DNA from: Pelagerythrobacter sp041912895
GTDB lineage: Bacteria > Pseudomonadota > Alphaproteobacteria > Sphingomonadales > Sphingomonadaceae
Direction of reading: 5' to 3'
DNA length: 64,000 nt
Assembly (NCBI RefSeq): GCF_041912895.1
Contig: NZ_JAYSGI010000002.1
Location: 620,001-684,000, forward strand
Shown: positions 39,213 to 47,723 of the stretch, piece by piece
Position numbering within the stretch: position 1 is the stretch's first letter
How the letters are laid out: each line of letters starts with the position of its first letter
Translations under genes and position numbers: made by a program
Notes under the pieces: model-generated
The model's database searches: none
What the model saw: only the letters and a program-made list of their open reading frames with translations
Told to the model about the DNA's origin: nothing

Positions 39213-41743
39213 CACGTGACGATATTCACCAATCTGTCGGGCACGACAATGACCTTGCGGATTTCTGCCCCGTCGATCGACCGCTGGACCTTCTCGCTCG
39301 CGAGGGCAAGCGCCTCGAGATCGTCCTTCGACGCGCCCTTGAGCGCGGTCAGCGTGTCGCGCAGCTTGCCCATGTGCTGCACGGCGATCGTCACCTCGTC
39401 CTCGACCAGCAGCGCCGGGTCGACTTCGGGCCACGGCGCGTTGGCGATCAGGCCCTCTCCACCCATCGCCGCCCAGCCTTCTTCGGCGAGATGCGGCATC
39501 ATCGGGCTGGCGAGCAGCAGAATCGTGCGGATCGCTTCGTTGCGGGTGGCCGATGCTTGCGCCTTCTCGACCGCGCCGGTCAGCTCGTAGAGCCGCGCGA
39601 CCGCCTTGTTGAAGCCCAGCGCCTCGATGTCCTCGGCGACCGCGGCGATCGTCTGATGCGTCTTGCGCAGCAGCGCCTTGTCCTCGCCGCTTGCAGCCGC
39701 ATCGTATTGCCCGAACAGCCGCCACAGCCGCTGGACGAAGCGCCAGCAGCCCTCGATCCCGGCTTCGGACCACGGCAGGTCGCGCTCGGGCGGGCTGTCG
39801 GACAGCATGAACCAGCGCACCGCGTCCGCGCCGTACTTAGCGACGATCGTGTCGGGGTCGACGGTGTTCTTCTTCGACTTCGACATCTTGATGACGCGGC
39901 CGATCTCGACCTCGCCGCCATCGGCGGAAAGCAGAGCGCGGCTGGCCTCGCGGCTGATCTCGTCGGGCGCGTAATAGACCGTCTTGCCGCCTTGCGAGCG
40001 GCTGTAGGTCTCGTGCGTCACCATCCCCTGCGTGAACAGGCTCGCGAACGGCTCGGCGAAATCGAGCTGGCCGATGTGCTGCAAGGCGCGGGTCCAGAAG
40101 CGGGCGTAGAGAAGGTGCAGGATCGCGTGCTCGATCCCGCCGATGTACTGCTCGACCGGCAGCCACTTCGCCACTTCCTCGCGGTCGAACGGCCTGTCGG
40201 CAGGCTGGCTGGCGAAGCGCAGGAAGTACCAGCTGGAATCGACGAACGTATCGAGCGTGTCGGTCTCGCGCTCCGCCTTGCCGCCGCAGGTCGGGCAATC
40301 GACGTGCTTCCAGGTCGGATGGCGCACCAGCGGGTTGCCCGGCGTCTGGAAATCGACATCCTCGGGCAGCACCACCGGAAGCTGGTTCTTTGGCACCGGA
40401 ACCACGCCACATGTCTCGCAGTGGATGAACGGGATTGGCGTACCCCAGTAGCGCTGGCGCGAAACGCCCCAGTCGCGCAGGCGCCAGACGGTCTGACCCT
40501 TGCCCCAGCCGCCGCTCTCGGCGCGCGCGATGACCTCGCGCTTGGCGGCCTCGACTTCCATTCCGTCGAGAAACTCCGAATTGACCAGCACGCCCTCGCC
40601 CGCCTCGGCCTCGCCATTGAACGGCTTGCCAGCCTCTTCCGCGCTCGACGCCACGACGCGAGGGATCGGCAGCGCATATTTGGTCGCGAATTCGAAATCA
40701 CGCTGGTCGTGGCCTGGCACCGCCATGATCGCGCCGGTGCCGTAGTCCATCAGCACAAAGTTCGCGATGTAGACCGGCAGGTGCTCCCCGGTGAACGGAT
40801 GCTGCGCCCCGATCCCGGTGTCGAAGCCGAGCTTTTCCGCCGTTTCCAGCTCGGCCGCGGTGGTGCCGCCGCGCTTGCACCGCTCGATGAACTTCGCCGC
40901 ATCGCAGTTTTGCGCCGCGACGGCCTGCGCCACCGGATGATCGGGCGCGACCGCCACGAAACTCGCCCCGAAAATCGTGTCGGGCCGCGTGGTGTAGACG
41001 GGCAGCGTGTCGCCGTTCGACAGCCCGAACGAAAACTCCAGCCCCTGCGACTTGCCGATCCAGTTTTCCTGCATCAGCCGCACCTTGTCGGGCCAGCCGT
41101 CGAGCTCGCCCAGACCCGCCAGCAGGTCTTCGGCAAACTGCGTGATCTTGAGAAACCACTGGTTGAGCTTGCGCTTCTCGACTTCCGCGCCCGAGCGCCA
41201 GCCCTTGCCGTCGATCACCTGTTCGTTGGCGAGGACGGTCATGTCGACCGGGTCCCAGTTGACCTCCGCCTGCCGGCGATAGACGAGCCCCGCTTCGTAA
41301 AGGTCGAGGAACAGCGCCTGTTCGTGTCCGTAATAGTCGGGCTCGCAGGTCGCCAGCTCGCGGCTCCAGTCGAGCGCGAAGCCGATGCGCTTCAGCTGCG
41401 CCTTCATGTTGGCGATGTTTTCGCGGGTCCAGCCGCCCGGGTGGACGCCCTTTTCCATCGCCGCGTTCTCGGCCGGCATGCCGAACGCGTCCCACCCCAT
41501 CGGGTGCAGCACCTCGTGCCCGGTCATCCGCTTGTAGCGCGCGAGCACGTCGCCCATCGTGTAGTTGCGCACGTGGCCGATGTGGATGCGCCCGCTGGGA
41601 TAGGGGAACATCTCGAGCACGTAGCTCTTGGGCTTGGCCGACGCGCTGTCGGCCTCGAAGCAGCGGGCTTCGTCCCATGCACGCTGCCAGCGGCCATCGG
41701 CCTGCCCGGGGTCGAACCGAGCATCGAAACGGGAATCAGTCAT
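39212..41743 (-). CDS. leuS: Leucyl-tRNA synthetase
   Basis: This is a class I synthetase of 843 residues. The HIGH-type motif is FPYPSGRIHIGHVRNYTMGD and the KMSKS motif is VIKMSKSKKNTVDP. Between them lie the editing domain and a zinc-type segment (HCETCGVVPVP ... DCPTCGGKAE). It charges tRNA-Leu in the cytoplasm. It lies downstream of the DUF3576 gene (44-nt gap) and upstream of lptE. Confidence 0.98.
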   Translation of the reverse strand: MTDSRFDARFDPGQADGRWQRAWDEARCFEADSASAKPKSYVLEMFPYPSGRIHIGHVRNYTMGDVLARYKRMTGHEVLHPMGWDAFGMPAENAAMEKGVHPGGWTRENIANMKAQLKRIGFALDWSRELATCEPDYYGHEQALFLDLYEAGLVYRRQAEVNWDPVDMTVLANEQVIDGKGWRSGAEVEKRKLNQWFLKITQFAEDLLAGLGELDGWPDKVRLMQENWIGKSQGLEFSFGLSNGDTLPVYTTRPDTIFGASFVAVAPDHPVAQAVAAQNCDAAKFIERCKRGGTTAAELETAEKLGFDTGIGAQHPFTGEHLPVYIANFVLMDYGTGAIMAVPGHDQRDFEFATKYALPIPRVVASSAEEAGKPFNGEAEAGEGVLVNSEFLDGMEVEAAKREVIARAESGGWGKGQTVWRLRDWGVSRQRYWGTPIPFIHCETCGVVPVPKNQLPVVLPEDVDFQTPGNPLVRHPTWKHVDCPTCGGKAERETDTLDTFVDSSWYFLRFASQPADRPFDREEVAKWLPVEQYIGGIEHAILHLLYARFWTRALQHIGQLDFAEPFASLFTQGMVTHETYSRSQGGKTVYYAPDEISREASRALLSADGGEVEIGRVIKMSKSKKNTVDPDTIVAKYGADAVRWFMLSDSPPERDLPWSEAGIEGCWRFVQRLWRLFGQYDAAASGEDKALLRKTHQTIAAVAEDIEALGFNKAVARLYELTGAVEKAQASATRNEAIRTILLLASPMMPHLAEEGWAAMGGEGLIANAPWPEVDPALLVEDEVTIAVQHMGKLRDTLTALKGASKDDLEALALASEKVQRSIDGAEIRKVIVVPDRLVNIVT

Positions 41744-41787
41744 TCGCCCCCGATAGGCAAAGCGATGGGGTTAGGAAACCGGCGTCG

Positions 41788-42234
41788 TCAGGAGACGGCC
41801 TGGCGGCGCAAATCGCGCGCCTTGGTCAGAATGATGCCTTCGAGCTGCTGGACCGTCGCGGCCTGTACCGGCGCATCGACCCAGCCGCCGCCCTGGTTCA
41901 CCTGACGGCTGGCGGCGACGCGCACGGCGTCGGCGCGCAGATCCTGGTCGAGGATCGAGACGGTCAGCTTGACGCGCTCGCCCGGGTTTTGCGGGTTGGC
42001 GTACCAGTCGGTCACGATCACGCCGCCCGCGCTGTCGGCCTGAAGCAGCGGCGCGAAGCTCACCGTCTCCAGCGCGGCGCGCCAGAGGTAGGAATTGACG
42101 CCGATCGTGGTGACCTGGCTCGCGGCGAGATCCGCCGTCGGGCGCTCGCGCCCGCCACAGGCCGCGAGGCCGGCCAGCGCCAGCGTCACGAGAAGTCCGC
42201 GGGAAACGGTCGATGCAAGGCGGTTGGCGTTCAT
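41788..42234 (-). CDS. DUF3576 lipoprotein
   Basis: This 148-residue protein starts MNANRLASTVSRG and has a lipoprotein signal ending LAGLAAC. The mature part has the DUF3576 pattern: TTIGVNSYLWRAALETVSFAPLLQADSAGGVIVTDWYANP and RVKLTVSILDQDLRADAVRVAASRQV. The family is found almost only in Alphaproteobacteria, usually next to leuS, as here. It is presumed to be an envelope protein. Its function is unknown. Confidence 0.87.
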   Translation of the reverse strand: MNANRLASTVSRGLLVTLALAGLAACGGRERPTADLAASQVTTIGVNSYLWRAALETVSFAPLLQADSAGGVIVTDWYANPQNPGERVKLTVSILDQDLRADAVRVAASRQVNQGGGWVDAPVQAATVQQLEGIILTKARDLRRQAVS

Positions 42235-42553
42235 GTGGTCCGATCGTGTCCTGTCTATAAGCTCGCCCGCCTCTATAGCCCGCGCGGCGCGGGCGGCAAG
42301 CACAGCGTGGAATTGCCCGCGCCGGGCGCCGGATTGGCGCGGGAGCGCTTGAATGGGGCCTTAATCGGGCGACCGGCTGTGTGCATGGTGCAACACTCGC
42401 CTCCGAATCTCGGAATCCGGCTTGTGGAAAAGCTGGCCAGGGGCCTGATTTGATTCTAGCTTTTTACCTGTTCGATCGGCGAGTCGTCGCGGTCAGGAAC
42501 AGTTTAGGCCAGTTCTGGTTTGAGCGGGGAAGCAGGAGCGGAAAAAGGGCTCA
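42235..42553. other. Divergent promoter region
   Basis: This gap separates the DUF3576-leuS-lptE-holA unit and the opposing exported-protein gene, so it should contain both promoters. AT-richer patches are found near 42448-42478. I see no RNA gene or repeated element in it. Confidence 0.4.
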
Positions 42554-43339
42554 ATGGCGCGTTCGCACGACAGGTCTGGCCGTGGAAGGTCTGGCTCTGC
42601 CAAGGTCGGCAAGGGCGGGTTTGCGCCCGTGCTGTTTTCGGCTGCGTGCCTTGCCCTCGCCGTTCCTTCCGCCAGTCTCGCGCTCGCCGGGCTCGATGGC
42701 GAGCTTCCGGCCGCATCCCTCGCCCAGTTCGCGCCGTTCACGCCCGCATCGGTCGATCCCGCGCTCGCGCAGCGCGTTGCCGAACGGATCGCGGCACGCG
42801 GGCAGGCGCTGCGTTTCACGCCCGCCGGTTCGGCCAAGGAACTCGACCGCACGGTGACCGTCGCGGTTCGTGTCGACGGCGATACCGCGCGCGCCATTTC
42901 GTTCCGCTCCGCACTCGCCGCGACGGGTGGCGAGCCGGGCCAGGGCGCCGGTGCGATCGCCGCGACCCGCTACAACCTCGGGGTCGCACGCGGCTTCCAG
43001 AGTTTCGCCAAGTCCGCGCCGACGCTGCCGGAGGGCGTGCGCGATCTGAACGTGCCCGATCTCGCCAGCTACAAGCCGGCCGAGGGCGTCCGCGAAAAGC
43101 CCAGCCGCTTCCAGCCGCGCATCGCACTGGAACACGATCGCGCGCCCGGCAGCTCGCCGCGCACGCTCGAAGGGCTCGGAGAGCAATCGGTCGATCTCGG
43201 CGGTGCCTATCGCGTCACCCGCAATCTCGACGTTACCGCCGGTGTGCGCCTGTCGCAGGAACGCGACCGCATCGCTCCGCTCACCGACATGGAAGAGGAC
43301 AGCCAGGCGGTCTACGTCGGCACCCAGTTCCGCTTCTAA
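42554..43339 (+). CDS. Exported protein, possible outer-membrane protein
   Basis: This 261-residue protein has an N-terminal signal segment (APVLFSAACLALAVPSASLALA). The C-terminal third looks like alternating beta strands (SVDLGGAYRVTRNLDVTAGVRLSQERDRI) and ends in Phe (VGTQFRF), as outer-membrane barrel proteins do. The middle is Ala/Arg-rich without recognisable motifs. It resembles hypothetical proteins of sphingomonads. It is followed by a good terminator, so it is probably monocistronic. Confidence 0.65.
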   Translation: MARSHDRSGRGRSGSAKVGKGGFAPVLFSAACLALAVPSASLALAGLDGELPAASLAQFAPFTPASVDPALAQRVAERIAARGQALRFTPAGSAKELDRTVTVAVRVDGDTARAISFRSALAATGGEPGQGAGAIAATRYNLGVARGFQSFAKSAPTLPEGVRDLNVPDLASYKPAEGVREKPSRFQPRIALEHDRAPGSSPRTLEGLGEQSVDLGGAYRVTRNLDVTAGVRLSQERDRIAPLTDMEEDSQAVYVGTQFRF

Positions 43340-43370
43340 ACGCTCGCGTCTCTCCTGAATTCGTCTGCAG

Positions 43371-43394
43371 AACCCCGCCATCGGCGGGGTTTTT
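43371..43394 (+). terminator. Intrinsic terminator
   Basis: AACCCCGCC and GGCGGGGTT form a 9-bp stem with a 3-nt loop, followed by a T-run. It lies 32 nt after the exported-protein stop and 71 nt before phaB. Confidence 0.92.
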
Positions 43395-43464
43395 CGTTGT
43401 ATCGCGGCACGTTCGGCATAAGCTGCCGTTGCATAACGATAAGCAGGCAATCGGGAGAGATTCT

Positions 43465-44187
43465 ATGGCACGTGTTGCAATCGTCACCGGCGGAACCCGC
43501 GGCATCGGCGAGGCGATCAGCCTCGCATTGAAGGCGCAGGGCCGCACCGTCGTCGCGAACTACGGCGGTAACGACGAGAAGGCGAAGCGGTTCGCCGACA
43601 AGCACGAAATTGCAGTCTACAAGTGGGACGTGGGCGACCACCAGGCCTGCCTCGACGGCTGCGCGCAGGTGACTGAGGAGGTCGGTCCGGTCGACATCGT
43701 GGTCAACAACGCGGGCATCACGCGCGACGGTACGCTGCACAAGATGAGTTTCGACGACTGGAACGAGGTGATGCGAATCAATCTCGGCGGCTGCTTCAAC
43801 ATGGCCAAGGCGTGCTTTCCCGGCATGCGCGAACGCGGCTGGGGCCGGATCGTCAACATCGGTTCGATCAACGGGCAGGCGGGCCAATACGGCCAGGTCA
43901 ACTACGCGGCGGCGAAGAGCGGCATCCACGGCTTCACCAAGGCGCTGGCGCAGGAAGGCGCGCGTACCGGGGTGACGGTCAACGCGATCGCGCCCGGTTA
44001 TATCGACACCGACATGGTCGCAGCCGTGCCCGAGCCGGTGCTGGAGAAGATCGTCGCCAAGATTCCGGTCGGCAGGCTGGGCCAGGCGGACGAGATCGCG
44101 CGCGGCGTGGCCTTCCTCACCAGCGAGGAGGGGGGGTTCGTCACCGGCTCGACGATGAGCATCAACGGCGGACAGCACATGTATTGA
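43465..44187 (+). CDS. phaB: Acetoacetyl-CoA reductase
   Basis: This short-chain dehydrogenase reduces acetoacetyl-CoA to (R)-3-hydroxybutyryl-CoA with NADPH for PHB synthesis. The cofactor motif is TGGTRGIG, and the catalytic Ser-Tyr-Lys are in NIGSINGQAGQYGQVNYAAAKSG. The 240-residue length and the GRLGQADEIARGVAFLTSEEGGFVTGSTMSINGGQHMY ending are typical of PhaB. GGGAGAGA precedes the ATG. It lies between two terminating structures and is probably a single gene. phaC and phaA are not in the window. Confidence 0.94.
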   Translation: MARVAIVTGGTRGIGEAISLALKAQGRTVVANYGGNDEKAKRFADKHEIAVYKWDVGDHQACLDGCAQVTEEVGPVDIVVNNAGITRDGTLHKMSFDDWNEVMRINLGGCFNMAKACFPGMRERGWGRIVNIGSINGQAGQYGQVNYAAAKSGIHGFTKALAQEGARTGVTVNAIAPGYIDTDMVAAVPEPVLEKIVAKIPVGRLGQADEIARGVAFLTSEEGGFVTGSTMSINGGQHMY

Positions 44188-44203
44188 CGTTCGGGGCTGC
44201 CGG

Positions 44204-45712
44204 TTACGCTCTCGGCGGCTGCCGGCGGTAGCTGAGCGCCTCGGCGACGTGTATGCGGCCCACCGTATCCGCGCCCGCCAGGTCCGCGATCGTGCGCGCG
44301 ACGCGCAGCATGCGGGTGTAGCCGCGCGCGGAGAGGCGCATCGCTTCGGCCGCCTGCATCAGCAGCTTGCGGCCCGGTTCGTCGGGCCCGGCGAAGCGTT
44401 CCAGCGCGTCGCCGTCCAGTTCGGCATTGGTGCGTGCGCCGGTTTCCGCAGCACGCGCGGTCTGGATCGCGCGGGCGCGGGCGACGCGTGCGGCGACTTC
44501 GGCCGAACCTTCGGCGGGGGGCGGCAGCGCGAGGTCGGCGGCGCTGACCGGATCGACCTCGACATGCAGGTCGATACGGTCGAGCATCGGGCCCGAAACT
44601 TTGCTCTGGTAATCGGCGGCGCAGCGCGGCGCGCGGCTGCATGCGAGCGCCGGATCGCCCAGATGTCCGCAGCGGCACGGGTTCATCGCCGCGACGAGTT
44701 GCACCCGCGCGGGATAGCTGACGTGGGCATTGGCCCGCGCGACGTCGACCTTGCCGGTCTCCAAGGGCTGGCGCAGCGAATCGAGCACCGCGCGCTGGAA
44801 TTCGGGCAGTTCGTCGAGGAACAGCACGCCCATATGCGCGAGGCTGACCTCGCCAGGTTTGACCTTCAATCCGCCGCCTGTCAGCGCCGCCATGCTCGCC
44901 GAATGGTGCGGCGCGCGAAAGGGTCGCGCGCGGCTGATCCGTCCGCCCTCCAGCGTGCCCGCGACCGACTGAACCATTGAAACCTCGAGCGCTTCGCCGC
45001 TGCTCAGCGCAGGCAGGATGCCGGGCAGGCACGAAGCGAGCAGGCTCTTGCCCGCGCCCGGCGGGCCGACCATCAGCAGGTTGTGCGCGCCGGCCGCGGC
45101 GATCTCCAGCGCGCGCTTGGCGGTTTCCTGTCCCTTCACCTGCTTCAGATCCGGGCCGTGCGCCGCCGCCTCGACCTCGCCGGGCGACGGTGCGGCGAGC
45201 TGCTGCGTGCCTTTCAGGTGGTTGAGCAGGCTGACGAGATCGGGCGCGGCGACCACCGGCACCTCGCTCGCCCAGCGCGCTTCCGATCCTTGCGCGGCCG
45301 GGCACACCAGCCCCGCCTCCTGCTCGCTGGCGTGGAGCGCGGCGAGCAGCACGCCGGGCGACGGCACCACGCGTCCGTCGAGCGCGAGTTCGCCCACCGC
45401 CACGAAATCGGCGAGCTGTTCGGCGTCGGTCACGCCCATCACCGCGAGCAGCGCGAGCGCGATCGGCAGATCGTAGTGCGAGCCTTCCTTGGGCAGGTCG
45501 GCCGGCGAGAGATTGATCGTGATGCGCTTGGGCGGCAGCGCGAGGCCCATGGAGGAGAGCGCGGCGCGCACCCGTTCCTTGCTCTCGCCCACCGCCTTGT
45601 CCGCCAGCCCGACGATGTTGAACTTGGGCAGCCCCGGCGCGACCGAGCACTGGACCTCCACCGCGCGCGCTTCCAGCCCGAGGTAGGCGACCGTCCTCAC
45701 CAGTGCGACCAA
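44204..45712 (-). CDS. comM: YifB/ComM family Mg-chelatase-like ATPase
   Basis: This 502-residue AAA+ protein has an N-terminal ChlI domain (VAYLGLEARAVEVQCSVAPGLPKFNIVGLAD), Walker A GPPGAGKS, the Walker B FLDELPEF, and a C-terminal domain with cysteines in NPCRCGHLGDPALAC. ComM is a helicase that promotes branch migration during natural transformation in other bacteria. I chose a TTG start (MVALVRTVAYLG) with AGGGGGAAA upstream, because it gives the conserved N-terminus. Confidence 0.92.
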   Translation of the reverse strand: MVALVRTVAYLGLEARAVEVQCSVAPGLPKFNIVGLADKAVGESKERVRAALSSMGLALPPKRITINLSPADLPKEGSHYDLPIALALLAVMGVTDAEQLADFVAVGELALDGRVVPSPGVLLAALHASEQEAGLVCPAAQGSEARWASEVPVVAAPDLVSLLNHLKGTQQLAAPSPGEVEAAAHGPDLKQVKGQETAKRALEIAAAGAHNLLMVGPPGAGKSLLASCLPGILPALSSGEALEVSMVQSVAGTLEGGRISRARPFRAPHHSASMAALTGGGLKVKPGEVSLAHMGVLFLDELPEFQRAVLDSLRQPLETGKVDVARANAHVSYPARVQLVAAMNPCRCGHLGDPALACSRAPRCAADYQSKVSGPMLDRIDLHVEVDPVSAADLALPPPAEGSAEVAARVARARAIQTARAAETGARTNAELDGDALERFAGPDEPGRKLLMQAAEAMRLSARGYTRMLRVARTIADLAGADTVGRIHVAEALSYRRQPPRA

Positions 45713-45849
45713 ACCGATTTCCCCCTGTTCCCCCGCGCGTTTGTGGCGGCAATGCATGCTCCTGTCGAGGCCGGACAGGAAGGCCGGTAACCCGATCGCA
45801 AGCATAGTGCTTCGCATTCGGGCAACGGGCGCGGGGCCACAATGCGGCG

Positions 45850-46587
45850 ATGCGCAGGTTCCTTCTCGCTCTCGCCGCACTGGCCGCCACGGTATCGGCA
45901 CCGCTGCACGCGCGCGAGATGGTGACGGTGACGGTGACGGTGGAGGAATGGGTCGAGGCAGGTTCGTCCCGCTTCGTCGCGGCGCAGGGGGCGGCCGAGC
46001 GGCAGGCGATCGCCAGCTACGGCCCGTTCCGCGTGCTCGACGGGCAGCGCGCCGCGCTGGTCGACGTGACCGATACGGCGAGCCCGGCGCATTTCGCCGC
46101 GATGCTGCGCGACTATCCGGCGCTCGCGACGCTGGAGATGGTGGAATGCCCGGGCACCGAGGACGATCGCGCAAATCTCGCGGTCGGGCGGATGATTCGC
46201 GCGGCGGGGGTCGCGACGCACGTCCCCGCGGGCGGCTCGGTCCGTTCGGGGGCGGTCGAACTGTTCCTCGCAGGCGCCAGCCGCCGGATCGACGACGGGG
46301 CCGAGTTCGCGGTCCATGCGTGGATCGACGAGGACGGGCGCGAGGCGGGCGACTTCGCCGCCGACGCGCCGATCCATGCGCCCTATCTCGCCTATTACCG
46401 CGAAATGGGGATGGACGACGGGGCGGCGCGCGCGTTCTACGCGATGACCAACTCGGTCCGCTTCGCGGACGCCAAATGGCTCGATGCGGGAGAGATGCGG
46501 AAGTGGGTTGCGGGCGAGGCGGAGAACGTCGGGCCGCGCCTCGAGCCGCGCATCGCCTATCTTGACTTGGCGCGCGCTCTACCTTAA
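45850..46587 (+). CDS. Exported protein with a possible ClpP/crotonase-like fold
   Basis: This 245-residue protein has a signal peptide (MRRFLLALAALAATVSAPLHA). The segment TLEMVECPGTEDDRANLAVGRMIRAAGVATHVPAGGSVRSGAVELFLAGASRRI ... FAVHAWIDEDG resembles predicted periplasmic ClpP-like proteins (COG3904), in which a Ser at the helix start (here near GSVRSGAV) would be the nucleophile. The usual SPGGS motif is altered, so catalysis is uncertain. The opposing comM gene starts 137 nt away. Confidence 0.6.
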   Translation: MRRFLLALAALAATVSAPLHAREMVTVTVTVEEWVEAGSSRFVAAQGAAERQAIASYGPFRVLDGQRAALVDVTDTASPAHFAAMLRDYPALATLEMVECPGTEDDRANLAVGRMIRAAGVATHVPAGGSVRSGAVELFLAGASRRIDDGAEFAVHAWIDEDGREAGDFAADAPIHAPYLAYYREMGMDDGAARAFYAMTNSVRFADAKWLDAGEMRKWVAGEAENVGPRLEPRIAYLDLARALP

Positions 46588-46604
46588 CCGCGCGTCCATA
46601 CAGG

Positions 46605-46637
46605 AGGTCGCCCTTCGGGGGCGGCCCTTTTTGTTTT
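46605..46637 (+). terminator. Terminator-like hairpin just before rpmH
   Basis: GGTCGCCC pairs with GGGCGGCC (one G-U pair) and is followed by CTTTTTGTTTT. The T-tract ends 15 nt before the rpmH ATG, too close for a promoter in between. It may end the upstream transcript, or act as an attenuator in the rpmH leader. A TTGACT at 46562-46567 is a possible -35 element inside the upstream gene. Confidence 0.7.
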
Positions 46638-46652
46638 GCATCAGAGGTTATC

Positions 46653-46787
46653 ATGAAGCGCACTTTTCAGCCCAGCAACCTGGTTCGCGCCCGCCGCCAC
46701 GGCTTCTTCGCGCGCAAGGCCACCCCGGGCGGCCGCAAGGTTCTTCGCGCTCGCCGCAACCGCGGCCGCAAGAAGCTCTGCGCGTGA
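46653..46787 (+). CDS. rpmH: 50S ribosomal protein L34
   Basis: This 44-residue, very basic protein (MKRTFQPSNLVRARRHGFFARKATPGGRKVLRARRNRGRKKLCA) is a textbook L34, a part of the large ribosomal subunit. AGAGG lies 6 nt before the ATG. Directly at its stop codon is a hairpin, CGTGAGC with GCTCACG (46783-46799), followed by T-rich sequence that merges into a 258-bp repeat. rnpA follows after the repeat. Confidence 0.98.
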   Translation: MKRTFQPSNLVRARRHGFFARKATPGGRKVLRARRNRGRKKLCA

Positions 46788-46803
46788 GCTTCGCTCACGT
46801 TCT

Positions 46804-47061
46804 GTTTGTTTAGCCTCAAGCGCCGGCGCGGCCCATCCGGGCCGCTTGGCTATCCTCCGTCGCTGCGCTCCTCCGGGCGCGCGTTCGCGCTTGTGGTCGG
46901 CTAACCGCCAACCGGACCTTTCCAAGCCATCGCCGTATCTCGCTAGACCGGTCCGCGTCTAGCGGACCGCTAGGCCGACCGGCCGCCCGCAGGCGCCCCG
47001 TAGCGAAGCGGAGGGATTAGCGCCGAGGACGCAGGCGCGGATGCGCCTGCGGAAAACAAAC
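46804..47061 (+). repeat. Structured repeat, copy A (between rpmH and rnpA)
   Basis: This element has complementary ends, GTTTGTTT at the left and AAAACAAAC at the right, and a row of internal hairpins: GCGGCCC/GGGCCGC (46828-46845), GGTCCGC/GCGGACC (46950-46968), GGCCGACCGGCC (46973-46984), and GCAGGCGC/GCGCCTGC with a GGAT loop (47031-47050). Copy B at 58421-58728 has the same hairpins, with compensating base changes. No ORF is shared by the two copies. It may be a structured RNA within the rpmH-rnpA transcript, or a MITE-like mobile repeat. Confidence 0.85.
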
Positions 47062-47103
47062 GACGCTTACCACCAGCCGCGTTTGCGCTTATCTCCCCTT
47101 CCG

Positions 47104-47472
47104 ATGACCGTCGAAACGATCCGCAAGCGTGCCGATTTCCTCGCGGCGAATCGCGGGCTGCGCGTCGCGCGGCCGGGGTTCGTGCTGCTCGCGCATCCCA
47201 ATGGCGGGCGCGGCAAGCGATTCGGCATCACCGTAACCAAGAAGATCGGCAACGCCGTCGTGCGCAACCGGATGAAGCGCCGCTTTCGCGAACTGCTGCG
47301 CGCTGCCTTGCCCGAAGCCGGGCTGCCCGATACCGACCACGTGCTGATCGGCCGCGACGGTGGGGTCGAGCGCGATTTCGCGCGGATGGCGGACGAACTT
47401 GCCGAGGCGCTGCGCCGCGCCGCCGCGGGCAAGGGCGATCCGCCACGCGGACGGCGCCGGCCGCGCAAGTGA
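47104..47472 (+). CDS. rnpA: Ribonuclease P protein component
   Basis: RnpA is the protein subunit of RNase P, which removes the 5' leader of tRNA precursors. The 122-residue protein has RKRADFLAANRGLRVARPGFVLLA near the N-terminus and the signature GITVTKKIGNAVVRNRMKRRFREL. A basic Arg/Pro tail follows. I chose the ATG giving MTVETIRKRADF. An upstream in-frame ATG inside the repeat is unlikely. It overlaps yidD by 4 bp. Confidence 0.94.
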   Translation: MTVETIRKRADFLAANRGLRVARPGFVLLAHPNGGRGKRFGITVTKKIGNAVVRNRMKRRFRELLRAALPEAGLPDTDHVLIGRDGGVERDFARMADELAEALRRAAAGKGDPPRGRRRPRK

Positions 47473-47678
47473 AGCGCCTTCTCATCCTCATCGCCCGCGG
47501 CTGGCAGCTCGGCCCCTCGCGCCTGCTGCCGCCCAGCTGCCGCTACGCACCGTCGTGCTCGCAATACGCGATCGAGGCGCTGGGCAGGCATGGGGCAATC
47601 AAGGGTGGATGGATGGCGGTGAAGCGTATAATGCGCTGCCACCCATGGGGCGGGCACGGCTATGATCCGGTGCCGTAG
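47469..47678 (+). CDS. yidD: Membrane protein insertion efficiency factor YidD
   Basis: This 69-residue protein has the YidD signature: an N-terminal amphipathic helix (LLILIARGWQLGPSRLL), three cysteines in SCRYAPSCSQYAIEAL and CHPWGGHGYDPVP. It starts with GTG inside the rnpA stop. It is an accessory factor near the YidC/Sec insertion site. It forms the conserved rpmH-rnpA-yidD-yidC cluster. Confidence 0.96.
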   Translation: MKRLLILIARGWQLGPSRLLPPSCRYAPSCSQYAIEALGRHGAIKGGWMAVKRIMRCHPWGGHGYDPVP

Positions 47679-47723
47679 TGCCTATATAACACACTTATTG
47701 CGTCACGACACGGGATCGAAGCC

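Noticed and set aside
39374..41905. A long plus-strand open frame opposite leuS.
   Set aside because: leuS on the minus strand has all synthetase motifs. The opposite frame has no recognisable domain.
42520..43464. A plus-strand frame running into phaB that would make a large fusion.
   Set aside because: It is an out-of-frame shadow of the exported-protein gene. A terminator and a good ribosome binding site separate it from the true phaB start.
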